Made by a program: the position numbers and the translations under genes. Under the pieces are notes generated by a model. The model ran no database searches. It was not told where the DNA came from and worked only from the letters and a program-made list of their open reading frames with translations. From positions 1 through 9,079 of the forward strand of contig CAAFHY010000223.1 of NCBI GenBank assembly GCA_900762805.1: 9,079 nucleotides of DNA. Direction: 5' to 3'. Origin of the DNA: Oscillospiraceae bacterium (GTDB lineage Bacteria; Bacillota; Clostridia; Oscillospirales; Ruminococcaceae). The stretch's first letter is position 1; every line of letters begins with the position of its first letter. Below, piece by piece: positions 1-6,953 of the stretch.

Positions 1-6
1 AGGAGG
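1..6 (+). promoter_or_regulatory. Shine-Dalgarno site of the Asp23-family gene
   Basis: A perfect AGGAGG begins the window, 8 nt before the ATG at 15. It selects that ATG over the in-frame ATGs at 21 and 30. The promoter and any upstream gene lie outside the window. Confidence 0.85.
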
Positions 7-14
7 TTCATCAA

Positions 15-374
15 ATGGAAATGGACAATATGACGCCGGCCGCCGGCAATCTGAAGATATCCAACAACGTTATCGCAACGGTCGCCCGCATCACGGCGCT
101 TGAGGTCGAGGGTGTCAGCGAAGTCAGTCTCGGCTCGACCAGCGTTCACCGCCTTGTGGCCAGAAGCAACTATGCCAAGCCCGTCAGGGTTACAGTCGAA
201 AACGGCGTTGTCTCTATTGAAATCAGCATCATAGTCAAGAGCGGCTACAATATTCCGCAGCTCAGCCTCCGCGTGCAGCAGAATGTCAAAAACGCCATTG
301 AGAACATGACCAGCCTGTCTGTCGCCCGTGTCAACATCGTGGTTGTCGGACTGGCTGCTGAGCAAAAAGCGTAA
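15..374 (+). CDS. Asp23/Gls24 family envelope stress response protein
   Basis: This 119-residue protein matches the Asp23/Gls24 (DUF322) family over its whole length. Visible marks are an N-terminal KISNNVIATVA segment (residues 14-24), VEGV (31-34), and a C-terminal half with alternating beta strand and helix (68-112) including VQQNVKNAIENM and the closing VARVNIVVVG strand. Family members are small cytosolic or membrane-associated proteins linked to alkaline and cell-envelope stress in Gram-positives; the molecular activity is not established. There is no signal peptide or membrane segment. In Clostridia a gene of this family commonly sits directly upstream of nusB, as here. The start is set by the perfect ribosome binding site at 1-6. 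It ends at TAA 372-374, 50 nt before nusB, the largest gap in the operon. Confidence 0.93.
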   Translation: MEMDNMTPAAGNLKISNNVIATVARITALEVEGVSEVSLGSTSVHRLVARSNYAKPVRVTVENGVVSIEISIIVKSGYNIPQLSLRVQQNVKNAIENMTSLSVARVNIVVVGLAAEQKA

Positions 375-380
375 AACTGA

Positions 381-410
381 TCATAGCCTCCTTGATTGGG
401 GGCTGATTTT
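381..410 (+). terminator. Hairpin plus T-run between asp23 and nusB (weak terminator or attenuator)
   Basis: AGCCTCC (385-391) pairs with GGGGGCT (398-404) through 7 bp including one T-G wobble, around the loop TTGATT. An alternative register adds TCA/TGA (381-383 with 404-406) across a 2-nt bulge. TTTT follows at once (407-410), then CTG. This has the shape of an intrinsic terminator, but the T-run is short, so partial termination or attenuation is more likely than a full stop. It lies 7 nt past the asp23 stop and just before the nusB ribosome binding site, so it could set the ratio of Asp23 to downstream products. Folding energy was not computed. Confidence 0.5.
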
Positions 411-413
411 CTG

Positions 414-418
414 TGGAG
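414..418 (+). promoter_or_regulatory. Shine-Dalgarno site that decides the nusB start
   Basis: TGGAG lies 6 nt before the ATG at 425. The longer in-frame reading from GTG at 413 would place this site inside the coding sequence and has no site of its own, so ATG 425 is preferred. Confidence 0.75.
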
Positions 419-424
419 TTTATA

Positions 425-1225
425 ATGACAAGAAGAGAAAGCCGACAAGCGGCTCTGTTTGCCCTGTACGAGAGAGAAGTCAACCACAACGAGCCGGATG
501 AGATATACAGCTGCGCCGAGCAATCGGGCACCTATGAAGTGGACGAGCATACCATGCGCACAGTCAGAGCGGTGCTTGACCACATTTCAGAGATCGACGC
601 GCTCATCGAGCCGCGCCTGCTCAACCGCGTGCTGTCGCGTGTCCCGCCGCTGCCGCTTTCCATTATGCGGCTGTCCTGCGCCGAGATGCTGTATATGGAC
701 GATATCCCCAACAACATCTCCATCAGCGAGGCCGTCGTGCTGGCGCGCAGATATTGCAGCACCGAGTCCTACAGCTTTATCAATGGCATTTTAGGCTCGA
801 TCTGCGCCGAGCTGGAGGGTCACCCGGCCCGTCCGATCGTCGGAAAGGACGCTCTCCGGCAGGCAGAAGACAGACCTGCTTCGGATGACGAAGCAGCCAG
901 GGCCGATGCTGATAAAACGGCTTTTTCTCAGGCCGGTGAAAGCGACGGCGCCCCGATCGCGGGGGAGGCCGCCGATGCTGGCTGTCCCGCCGGCAACGAC
1001 CTTTCTTCTCCATGTGCCGAAGCCGGGACTGGCAGCAGCAGCGCTCCATCGCGGCAAGAAGCCGCGGATCCCGATGAAGGCGCTTCGTCGGCTGCGGCAT
1101 CAGAAAACGTATGTGCGTGCCGGCCGGCCGCTGCCGCGTCTGCTCCGTCCGTACAAGCGCCAAGCGCAGCTGTGCCGGATACAGCGGCCGATACTGTTTC
1201 AGTTGCGGCAGGCGAAGAAAAATGA
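425..1225 (+). CDS. nusB: Transcription antitermination factor NusB with long low-complexity C-terminal tail
   Basis: NusB binds boxA RNA together with S10 (NusE) and supports antitermination of rRNA transcripts. Residues 1-131 form a complete NusB domain: the N-terminal MTRRESRQAALFALYE, the IDALIEPRL segment (58-65), RLSCAEMLYM (82-91), and the diagnostic region IPNNISISEAVVLARRY (94-110) followed by SYSFINGILG (115-124). Typical NusB is about 130-150 residues. This one is 266, because residues 132-266 are an Ala/Ser/Pro/acidic tail with almost no hydrophobic core residues. The start was chosen at ATG 425, after TGGAG and matching the usual N-terminus; a GTG at 413 would add four residues. 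The stop overlaps the next start (ATGA, 1222-1225), so the two genes are probably translationally coupled. The NusB call is firm; the role of the tail is unknown. Confidence 0.95.
   Translation: MTRRESRQAALFALYEREVNHNEPDEIYSCAEQSGTYEVDEHTMRTVRAVLDHISEIDALIEPRLLNRVLSRVPPLPLSIMRLSCAEMLYMDDIPNNISISEAVVLARRYCSTESYSFINGILGSICAELEGHPARPIVGKDALRQAEDRPASDDEAARADADKTAFSQAGESDGAPIAGEAADAGCPAGNDLSSPCAEAGTGSSSAPSRQEAADPDEGASSAAASENVCACRPAAAASAPSVQAPSAAVPDTAADTVSVAAGEEK
818..1222 (+). other. Low-complexity Ala-rich acidic tail of NusB
   Basis: This part of nusB encodes residues 132-266. By count, 38 of 135 residues are Ala and 23 are Asp or Glu against 9 Lys or Arg. There is one aromatic residue (F167; no Trp or Tyr) and four Cys (C187, C197, C230, C232). 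The composition predicts an intrinsically disordered segment. The reading frame stays open to the ATGA junction, so I see no frameshift. I recognise no domain in it. Confidence 0.8.
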
Positions 1226-2151
1226 TCTTTCTTGGGCTTGATACCAGCAACTATGCCTGCAGCGGCGCTCTGTACGACAGAGACAGCCGCGAGATCCTTG
1301 CTAATATCCGCTTTGATCTGCCTGTCAGAGAGGGAGCGCTCGGCCTGCGCCAGAGCGACGCCGTCTTTGAGCAGGTACGTCTGCTGCCCGCTGTTTTTGA
1401 CAAGCTTCGGGAATACCCGCTGGCGTCAGTTAAGGCTGCCGCCGTCAGCGCGGCGCCGACCGGCGCGGTTGGCTCCTATATGCCCTGCTTTTTAAGCGGC
1501 GTCAGCGCCGCTGAGGCCTTTGCGCTGGGCGCCGGCATCCCTTTATATCGCACCGACCACCAGACCGGTCATGTCCTGGCGGCTGTCCACGGCTGCAAAG
1601 CCTATGAGCTTTACAGCAAAAGCTTCTATGCAGTTCACCTTTCCGGCGGCACGACTGATATCGTGCGCTGCGACTGCACTCAGTCGGTCCCAAAGCTTGA
1701 ACGAGTAGCCGGCTCGGCCGATCTGCATGCCGGTCAGTGTGTTGACCGTGTCGGCAAGCTGCTGGGCATGCCCTTTCCGGCCGGTCAGGCGCTGAGCGCT
1801 GCGGCCGCCCTGTGTGCCGACCCCATTCGTCCCAAGGCCTCCCGTGCCGCCGGCGACTGTTCGCTGTCAGGGCTGCAGAACCGCTGCGAGGCCCTTTGGA
1901 GTGCCGGGGAAAGCCGTGAGCGCGTTGCGCGTTTTTGCCTGGAATCGATTGCCGAATCGGTTTTCCGCCTGGCGCAGGAGCATTGCGCCGGCCTGCCTGT
2001 TGTCATGTCGGGTGGTGTTTCGTCCAGCGAAATCATCCGCGACTATCTCATAAAACGAGACCGCCGCTTTCTGTTTTCCGACCCGGTACTCTGCCGGGAC
2101 AATGCAGTGGGGGTCGCCATCTGCGCCTCCCGCCTCTATTCGGAGGGTTGA
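1222..2151 (+). CDS. TsaD/Kae1-family (peptidase M22-like) ASKHA protein, divergent paralogue
   Basis: This 309-residue protein has the TsaD/Kae1 fold signature. The first strand is MIFLGLDTSNY (1-11). The metal-binding HxxxH is H113 and H117 in DHQTGH. The phosphate loop is SGGTTDI (141-147). GQCVDRVGKLLGMPFPAG (171-188) corresponds to the TsaD segment with DKVAxLLGLPYPGG. SGGVSSS (263-269) and the metal Asp in DNAVGVA (D293) close the site. TsaD transfers threonylcarbamoyl to A37 of tRNAs. This protein keeps the metal and nucleotide elements but lacks the N-terminal CDET-type motif, so it is probably a paralogue of unknown substrate, with the true tsaD elsewhere. The label O-sialoglycoprotein endopeptidase is historical. 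The start is ATG 1222, overlapping the nusB stop; upstream in-frame starts lie inside nusB. It ends 2 nt before ispA. Confidence 0.85.
   Translation: MIFLGLDTSNYACSGALYDRDSREILANIRFDLPVREGALGLRQSDAVFEQVRLLPAVFDKLREYPLASVKAAAVSAAPTGAVGSYMPCFLSGVSAAEAFALGAGIPLYRTDHQTGHVLAAVHGCKAYELYSKSFYAVHLSGGTTDIVRCDCTQSVPKLERVAGSADLHAGQCVDRVGKLLGMPFPAGQALSAAAALCADPIRPKASRAAGDCSLSGLQNRCEALWSAGESRERVARFCLESIAESVFRLAQEHCAGLPVVMSGGVSSSEIIRDYLIKRDRRFLFSDPVLCRDNAVGVAICASRLYSEG
2142..2147 (+). promoter_or_regulatory. Shine-Dalgarno site of the ispA-type gene
   Basis: GGAGGG lies inside the last codons of the TsaD-like gene, 6 nt before the ATG at 2154. It fixes that start over a longer reading from 1935, which would run through the upstream gene. 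Confidence 0.8.
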
Positions 2152-2153
2152 TT

Positions 2154-3017
2154 ATGACAAGATCAGAATATTCTGCTCAGTATGAGCGTTATCTTCGGGA
2201 AGTGGAGGACACCATTTTTTCCTCGCTTCCGGCGACCGGGCTTGTTGCCGAGGCTATGCGCTATGCCGTCACGGGCGGCAAGCGCGTGCGCGGTGTGGCC
2301 GTGCTGGCCATTGCCGAGCTTCTCGGCGGTCTCAACGATGACTGCCGCCGGGCGGCTGCAGCGCTGGAATGTGTCCACGCCTATTCGCTTGTCCACGATG
2401 ATCTGCCCTGCATGGACAATGATGATATGCGCCGCGGCCGTCCCAGCTGCCACAGGCAGTTTGGTGAAACGACAGCGCTCTTGGCCGGCGACGGCCTGCT
2501 GACCCACGCCTTTTCACTGATTGGCGATATGGCCTCTGCCGAAGCCGGGCGTGACTGCGCGCGGGCGCTTTCCGCTGCCGCCGGCGCTTCCGGCATGATT
2601 TTGGGGCAGGAGATCGACCTTTCGCCGGAGCGCCCGCAGACGCTCGCACAGCTTAACCGCCTGCATTCCCATAAAACAGGCGATATGTTTGCCGCCTGCG
2701 CCCGTCTGGCCGCCGCGGCGACCGGCCGCGGCGCGCACACCGAAACGCTGGAGAGCTTTATGCGCTCGATCGGGCTGGTCTTTCAGATCGTAGACGATGT
2801 TCTGGACGTTACCTCCACCGATGAGGTGCTGGGCAAGCCTGTTCACAGCGATGAAAAGAACGGCAAGGTGACCTATCTCAGCTTTATGAGCATCAACGAA
2901 TGCCGGGAGCTTGCCGGAAAGCTGACGGCGGATGCTGTCGCGGCACTGAAGGCAGACTTCACCGGCTGTGATTTTCTTGAAGAGCTGGCGAACAGCCTTG
3001 CGGTCAGGGTCTGCTGA
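2154..3017 (+). CDS. ispA: Short-chain polyprenyl diphosphate synthase, IspA/farnesyl diphosphate synthase type
   Basis: This 287-residue all-helical class I prenyl synthase condenses IPP with DMAPP and GPP to farnesyl diphosphate in the cytosol, feeding undecaprenyl-phosphate and quinone synthesis. The first Asp-rich motif is DDLPCMDND (82-90), the bacterial DDx4D form, followed by MRRG. The second is DDVLD (214-218) in FQIVDDVLDVT, followed by LGKPVHSDEKNGKVTY (226-241). GQEIDL (151-156) and HKTG (173-176) are also present. The IPP-binding loop reads GGKRVRG (41-47), where the family usually has Pro after the last Arg. Length is normal. FPP is the best product guess; geranylgeranyl diphosphate cannot be excluded from sequence. 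It sits 1 nt upstream of dxs, so two isoprenoid enzymes are adjacent, as is usual in this operon. Confidence 0.94.
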   Translation: MTRSEYSAQYERYLREVEDTIFSSLPATGLVAEAMRYAVTGGKRVRGVAVLAIAELLGGLNDDCRRAAAALECVHAYSLVHDDLPCMDNDDMRRGRPSCHRQFGETTALLAGDGLLTHAFSLIGDMASAEAGRDCARALSAAAGASGMILGQEIDLSPERPQTLAQLNRLHSHKTGDMFAACARLAAAATGRGAHTETLESFMRSIGLVFQIVDDVLDVTSTDEVLGKPVHSDEKNGKVTYLSFMSINECRELAGKLTADAVAALKADFTGCDFLEELANSLAVRVC

Positions 3018-3018
3018 T

Positions 3019-4890
3019 ATGGCGGTGCTGGAAAAAATCAAAAAGCCCTGTGATATCAGGCTGCTGCCTTCCGCCGAGCTGTCGGCGCTCTGTCAGGAGC
3101 TGCGGCAGCGCATCATCCAGGTCACCTCGCGCAACGGCGGGCATCTGGCCGCCAATCTTGGCGTTGTTGAGCTGACGGTGGCGCTTCACCGCGTCTTTGA
3201 CTTTACACCGGGTCACGATGTTATTGTTTTCGACGTCGGTCATCAGAGCTATGCGCACCGCATTTTGTCAGGGCTGGACGACCGGTTCGACACGCTGCGC
3301 ATGAAGGACGGGCTTTCCGGCTTTACGCGGCCGGATGAAAATCCCCTCGATTACACCGTTTCGGGCCATGCCAGCGTCTCGCTGTCATCCGCCATCGGCT
3401 TTGCGCGCGCCAAGAAGCTGCGCGGCGAGGCCGGAACGGTCGTCTGCGTCGTAGGGGACGGCGCCTTTACCGGCGGCCTCGTTTATGAAGCGATGAACAA
3501 CATCGATATGGGGCTTGACAATCTTGTCGTTATTCTCAACGATAATTCCATGTCGATATCTAAGAATAAAAGCTCGCTTTCGCGCTACCTCATGCAGCTG
3601 CGCACCAGCCGCCGGTATACCCTCGCCAAGCGCAACACGCGCACGCTGCTGGGGGCCATCCCGCTCGTCGGCAAGCCGTTGGTGCGCATCATTTCAAGCG
3701 CCAAATCGCACCTGCGCCGCAGCCTTTACAGCAGCGGCACCATGTTTGAGGAATTCGGCTTCAATTATATCGGCGTGGTGGACGGGCACGACCTGCCCAC
3801 GCTTATCGAGATAATGGAAAACTGCAAGACCATTGACCGCCCTGTTTTCCTGCATATCGTTACCAAAAAGGGCAAGGGATACCCGCCGGCCGAGGAAAAC
3901 CCCGGCATGTATCACGGTGTTTCCGGCTTCCAGATCGACCGCGTCAATCAGGAGATCGCCTGCGAGCGTTCCTACTCCAATGCGTTTGGCTGCGAGCTTA
4001 CCCGGCTGGGCGGGAAGGACGACAGCATCGTAGCCATCTCGGCGGCCATGAAGTATGCAACGGGGCTGTATCAGTTTGCCCTTTCCTTTCCCAACCGCTT
4101 TTTTGACGTCGGCATCTGTGAGGAGCATGCTGTCGTGTTTGCCGGCGGGCTGGCGCTGGCCGGCTTCAAGCCGGTGGTCGCTATCTATTCCACCTTTCTG
4201 CAGCGCGCCTACGATCAGATCTTCCACGATGTTTTTCTTTCAAATGCCAACGTGCTGTTTGCCATCGACCGCGCCGGCCTTGTCGGCAGCGACGGTGAGA
4301 CACATCAGGGAATCTTTGACGCCGCCTATCTGTCGGAATTCGGCCTGCCGATCGCTTCGCACGCCAGCTATTCCGAGCTGGCCTGCTGGCTGCCCAAAAT
4401 GCTGAATGTCGCAGGGCCGTCGGCCATCCGCTATCCGCGCGGCGGCGAGCCCGCCGGCTCCTTTGAGGCGACAGGACTTGACTTTGATATGTTCTCCGGC
4501 GCGGAAGGTGCCGACTGTGCCGTTGTCACCTATGGCCGCATGGCCTATAATGTCCTTGAGGCGGCCGCGCTGGTCAGAGAGCGCACCGGCAGCGCACCCG
4601 ACGTTGTCAAGCTCAATCTTATCTCGCCGGTGCTGCCGGAAGCTATCGAAAAGCTGCTGCCGTACCGTCATATCGTTTTTGTGGAGGAGGCTGTCCGAAG
4701 CGGCGGTGTCTCCGAGCATTATGCGGCGGCGTTGGCTGCCGCCGGCTATGCCGGCCGTATCACTATTCACGCCATCGACCGTCTGCGGATCCCGCACATG
4801 ACGGTCGAGGAGCAATTTGAAATGCTCGGCTTCATGCCTGAAAGCATCGCCGACCTGATCGTGGAGAGCGCTTATGAAAACAAGGCTTGA
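3019..4890 (+). CDS. dxs: 1-deoxy-D-xylulose-5-phosphate synthase
   Basis: Dxs is a thiamine diphosphate enzyme that joins pyruvate and glyceraldehyde 3-phosphate to DXP, the entry step of the MEP isoprenoid pathway. The 623 residues match the family length. Visible marks: HLAANLG (42-48) near the N-terminus, FDVGHQSYAHRILSG (71-85), the thiamine-diphosphate motif from GDG (146-148) to NDN (174-176), the catalytic Glu in DVGICEEHAVVFAGGLA (363-379, probably E368), YSTFLQRAYDQI (390-401), and DRAGLVGSDGETHQG (417-431). The last third is the transketolase C-terminal domain. The start is ATG 3019, 1 nt after the ispA stop, with AGGG at 3006-3009. A start at 2968 would lie inside ispA and add a non-conserved leader. 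The 3' end overlaps tlyA by 17 nt. Confidence 0.97.
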   Translation: MAVLEKIKKPCDIRLLPSAELSALCQELRQRIIQVTSRNGGHLAANLGVVELTVALHRVFDFTPGHDVIVFDVGHQSYAHRILSGLDDRFDTLRMKDGLSGFTRPDENPLDYTVSGHASVSLSSAIGFARAKKLRGEAGTVVCVVGDGAFTGGLVYEAMNNIDMGLDNLVVILNDNSMSISKNKSSLSRYLMQLRTSRRYTLAKRNTRTLLGAIPLVGKPLVRIISSAKSHLRRSLYSSGTMFEEFGFNYIGVVDGHDLPTLIEIMENCKTIDRPVFLHIVTKKGKGYPPAEENPGMYHGVSGFQIDRVNQEIACERSYSNAFGCELTRLGGKDDSIVAISAAMKYATGLYQFALSFPNRFFDVGICEEHAVVFAGGLALAGFKPVVAIYSTFLQRAYDQIFHDVFLSNANVLFAIDRAGLVGSDGETHQGIFDAAYLSEFGLPIASHASYSELACWLPKMLNVAGPSAIRYPRGGEPAGSFEATGLDFDMFSGAEGADCAVVTYGRMAYNVLEAAALVRERTGSAPDVVKLNLISPVLPEAIEKLLPYRHIVFVEEAVRSGGVSEHYAAALAAAGYAGRITIHAIDRLRIPHMTVEEQFEMLGFMPESIADLIVESAYENKA

Positions 4891-5677
4891 TGTGACGATC
4901 TTTGAGCGCGGGCTGACGCCCTCGCGCGAAAATGCGCGCGCGCTTATCATGGCCGGCAATGTCTATGTCAACGGAGAAAAGGCCACCAAGGCCGGCTTCC
5001 CTGTAACTGAGGCGGATGAGATAGAGCTGCGCGGACTGCCGGCGCGCTATGTAAGCCGCGGCGGCTTCAAGCTCGAAAAGGCGCTGTCGGTCTTTTCGCT
5101 CGATGTCAGCGGCCTGCTGTGCGGCGATTTCGGCGCTTCGACCGGCGGCTTCACCGACTGCCTGCTGCAAAACGGCGCACGGAAGGTCTATGCCGTCGAT
5201 GTCGGCTACGGTCAGCTGGCGTGGAAGCTGCGCACCGACGATCGCGTCGTCTGCTTAGAGCGGCAGAATGTCCGCTATGTCACCGAAAAAGAGATCCCTG
5301 AAAAGCTGGATTTTTTTACCGTCGATGTTTCCTTTATCTCGCTCAAGACGGTGCTGCCCGCCATCTTCCGGCTGCTGGCGCCCGGCGCTTCGGGCGTCTG
5401 TCTCATCAAGCCGCAGTTTGAGGCCGGCCGCGACAAGGTCGGCAAGCATGGCGTCGTGCGCGACATCGCCGTTCATGAAGAGGTTATCGCCTCCGTCGTG
5501 GACTTTGTACGTTCGTCCGGGTATTTTCCCGCCGGGCTGAGCTTTTCACCTATCACCGGCCCGGAGGGCAATATCGAATTTCTGCTTCTTATTTCGTCGG
5601 AGGACAGCGGCTTCGAGCCGCAGGTTGCGTCGGTGTGCCGGCAGGCCCACGAAACGCTGAAGGCAGGCAAGGAATGA
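4874..5677 (+). CDS. tlyA: TlyA family S4-domain RNA 2'-O-methyltransferase
   Basis: This 267-residue protein has an S4 RNA-binding domain (about residues 1-60) joined to a Rossmann, FtsJ-like methyltransferase. TlyA proteins methylate 16S rRNA, and in some species 23S rRNA, with SAM. Family marks are RYVSRGGFKLEKAL (58-71), the SAM-binding DFGASTGGFTDCLLQNGA (85-102), DVGYGQLAWKLR (109-120), LIKPQFEAGR (177-186) and GVVRD (193-197). The K-D-K-E tetrad recalled for mycobacterial TlyA appears at K66, D151, K179 and E235 with the same spacing, so the protein looks active. Older annotations call it hemolysin A; there is no membrane or secretion signal. The ATG at 4874 lies inside the dxs 3' end, with TGGAG at 4862-4866. 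The stop overlaps the nadK start (ATGA). Which rRNA sites it modifies cannot be told from sequence. Confidence 0.95.
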   Translation: MKTRLDVTIFERGLTPSRENARALIMAGNVYVNGEKATKAGFPVTEADEIELRGLPARYVSRGGFKLEKALSVFSLDVSGLLCGDFGASTGGFTDCLLQNGARKVYAVDVGYGQLAWKLRTDDRVVCLERQNVRYVTEKEIPEKLDFFTVDVSFISLKTVLPAIFRLLAPGASGVCLIKPQFEAGRDKVGKHGVVRDIAVHEEVIASVVDFVRSSGYFPAGLSFSPITGPEGNIEFLLLISSEDSGFEPQVASVCRQAHETLKAGKE

Positions 5678-6498
5678 AGCTGTTTATCTGTCCCAACACC
5701 TTGACGCGGCAGCAGCGTGAGACGGCGCTGTACTGCATCGACCATTTTACGCAAAAATGCGGCGCGGCCTGCGTCATGTTTCCTGAGACAGTTGTTCTTC
5801 TGGGAGCCGACCCCGCTCTGGCCGGCCGGCCGGAGGACTGCGACTATATCGTTGCCATCGGCGGCGACGGCGCTGTGCTGCGGGCGGCCCAGGTGGCCGT
5901 AGCGGCCGGGCGGCCGCTGTTCGGCATCAACGGCGGGCGGCTCGGCTATCTGGCCGCTATCGAGCTTTCGGAGGTTGACAGCCTGACAGCCGAGGCACTG
6001 CGCCTGCTGCGGCCCTCGCCGCGCTGCCTGCTCGACGTGACGCTTGACGGCCGCCGCTTCATTGCTCTCAACGACGTCACGTTCAGCAAAAGCAACCCGG
6101 CGCGCACCATCGAGGTAACGGTCAGCGTCAATAAAAATCCTCTCATCTCCTGGCGGTGCGACGGCGCTATCCTTGCGACACCGACCGGCTCGACCGGGTA
6201 TTCCCTCTCGGCCGGCGGTCCCATCGTCATGCCAGAGGTCGGCGGCATCATTATCACGCCCATCTGTCCGCATTCCCTCATCGCACGGCCCATCGTCGTG
6301 CCCCACCGCGCGTGCATTACCGTATCGGTCGGCGGTGACGACGGGGCCGTCATCGCTGCCGACGGCAGTCTGCTCGGCAGCACCGAAGGCTCCATCACCG
6401 TGCAGCGGCACCCGTCCGACCTCATGCTGCTCAATAAAGGCGAGACCAGCTTTTTTGATACACTTTTCAAAATCAGCTCAGGAGGGAACGAACCATGA
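5674..6498 (+). CDS. nadK: NAD kinase
   Basis: NadK phosphorylates NAD to NADP in the cytosol using ATP or polyphosphate. The 274 residues carry the family motifs in order: GGDG (63-66) with the catalytic Asp65, the NGGRLGYL loop (86-93), ALNDV (131-135), the Gly/Thr-rich nucleotide site DGAILATPTGSTGYSLSAGG (163-182), and ITPICPHSL (194-202). Length is normal for the short bacterial form. The start is ATG 5674, overlapping the tlyA stop, and MKLFICPN is a typical first strand. A start at 5635 would lie within tlyA. The last codons contain the argR ribosome binding site and overlap its start. The tlyA, nadK, argR, recN order is standard in Clostridia and gives no direct functional link. Confidence 0.96.
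   Translation: MKLFICPNTLTRQQRETALYCIDHFTQKCGAACVMFPETVVLLGADPALAGRPEDCDYIVAIGGDGAVLRAAQVAVAAGRPLFGINGGRLGYLAAIELSEVDSLTAEALRLLRPSPRCLLDVTLDGRRFIALNDVTFSKSNPARTIEVTVSVNKNPLISWRCDGAILATPTGSTGYSLSAGGPIVMPEVGGIIITPICPHSLIARPIVVPHRACITVSVGGDDGAVIAADGSLLGSTEGSITVQRHPSDLMLLNKGETSFFDTLFKISSGGNEP
6480..6485 (+). promoter_or_regulatory. Shine-Dalgarno site of argR
   Basis: AGGAGG sits in the final codons of nadK, 9 nt before the ATG at 6495. This is a strong site for a gene whose start overlaps the nadK stop (ATGA). An in-frame ATG at 6504 is possible but its spacing of 18 nt is too long. Confidence 0.75.
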
Positions 6499-6947
6499 AA
6501 GCCATGCGTCAGAGTCTTTTGCTCGACATTGTCCGCAACAACCGCGTCAACACGCAGGAACAGCTTCAGGCGCATCTGCTGCAGGCGGGCATCCAGGTCA
6601 ATCAGGCGACCATTTCCCGTGATATCCGGGAGCTTGGCATCGTCAAAACGCCTGAGGACGGCGGCGGCTACCGTTACGGAGTGGGGGAGCGCCCCTCCGA
6701 ATCGCCGCGTAAATTCTATGTCATCCTGCGCGAGGCTGTCGTCCGCATCGGTGTGGCGCGCAACATTGTTATTGTCAAATGTCACACCGGCATGGCTAAC
6801 GCCGCCTGTGCCGCCATTGACGCCACGACCGATCAGCTGGCCGGCACCATCGCCGGAGACGATACCATCATGGCGGTGGCCTATGACGACGCATCAGCCG
6901 AAGCTTTTGCCAATGATCTCAAAGAAATTCTCAGAACAGACGGGTAA
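6495..6947 (+). CDS. argR: Arginine repressor ArgR/AhrC
   Basis: ArgR is a hexameric, arginine-responsive regulator that represses arginine synthesis and in many Firmicutes activates catabolism. The 150-residue length is typical. The N-terminal winged helix-turn-helix spans about residues 1-70, with recognition helix QATISRDIRELGIVK (37-51). The C-terminal oligomerisation and arginine-binding domain includes KCHTGMANAACAAID (95-109) and the diagnostic GTIAGDDTI (117-125) with the ligand-contacting Asp pair D122/D123. The segment between (PRKFYVILREAVV) is the usual linker. The gene is 6 nt upstream of recN. I found no convincing ARG box in the window, so its targets, including possible autoregulation from the operon promoter, lie elsewhere. 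Confidence 0.96.
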   Translation: MKAMRQSLLLDIVRNNRVNTQEQLQAHLLQAGIQVNQATISRDIRELGIVKTPEDGGGYRYGVGERPSESPRKFYVILREAVVRIGVARNIVIVKCHTGMANAACAAIDATTDQLAGTIAGDDTIMAVAYDDASAEAFANDLKEILRTDG

Positions 6948-6953
6948 CGCACC

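Noticed and set aside
35..47. GCCGGCCGCCGGC inverted repeat just after the asp23 start codon
   Set aside because: It allows only a 5-bp stem with a 3-nt loop inside coding sequence. Without conservation data it is not distinguishable from chance in GC-rich DNA.
421..426. Perfect TATAAT as a -10 element for a nusB promoter
   Set aside because: It overlaps the nusB start codon, has no -35-like sequence 16-18 nt upstream (GGGGGC there) and no extended -10 TG. Transcription would start inside the gene. Probably chance.
780..1250. Long open frames on the - strand and in the second + frame opposite the nusB tail
   Set aside because: GC-rich low-complexity sequence leaves several frames open. Their products are Arg/Pro-rich with no motif, while the nusB frame runs unbroken from a clear domain to an ATGA junction.
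5818..5835. GGCCGGCCGGCCGG run in nadK
   Set aside because: It encodes an ordinary LAGRPED segment in a variable surface region. GGCC-rich runs are common across this GC-rich window.
5473..6411. 312-codon open frame on the - strand opposite tlyA and nadK
   Set aside because: It is the shadow of two well-conserved genes, has an Asp/Gly/Arg-rich composition typical of antisense frames in GC-rich DNA, and has no motif.
6930..6953. Possible LexA/DinR operator before recN (GAACAGAC...)
   Set aside because: Only one half-site GAAC is present; the paired GTTC at the right spacing is missing.
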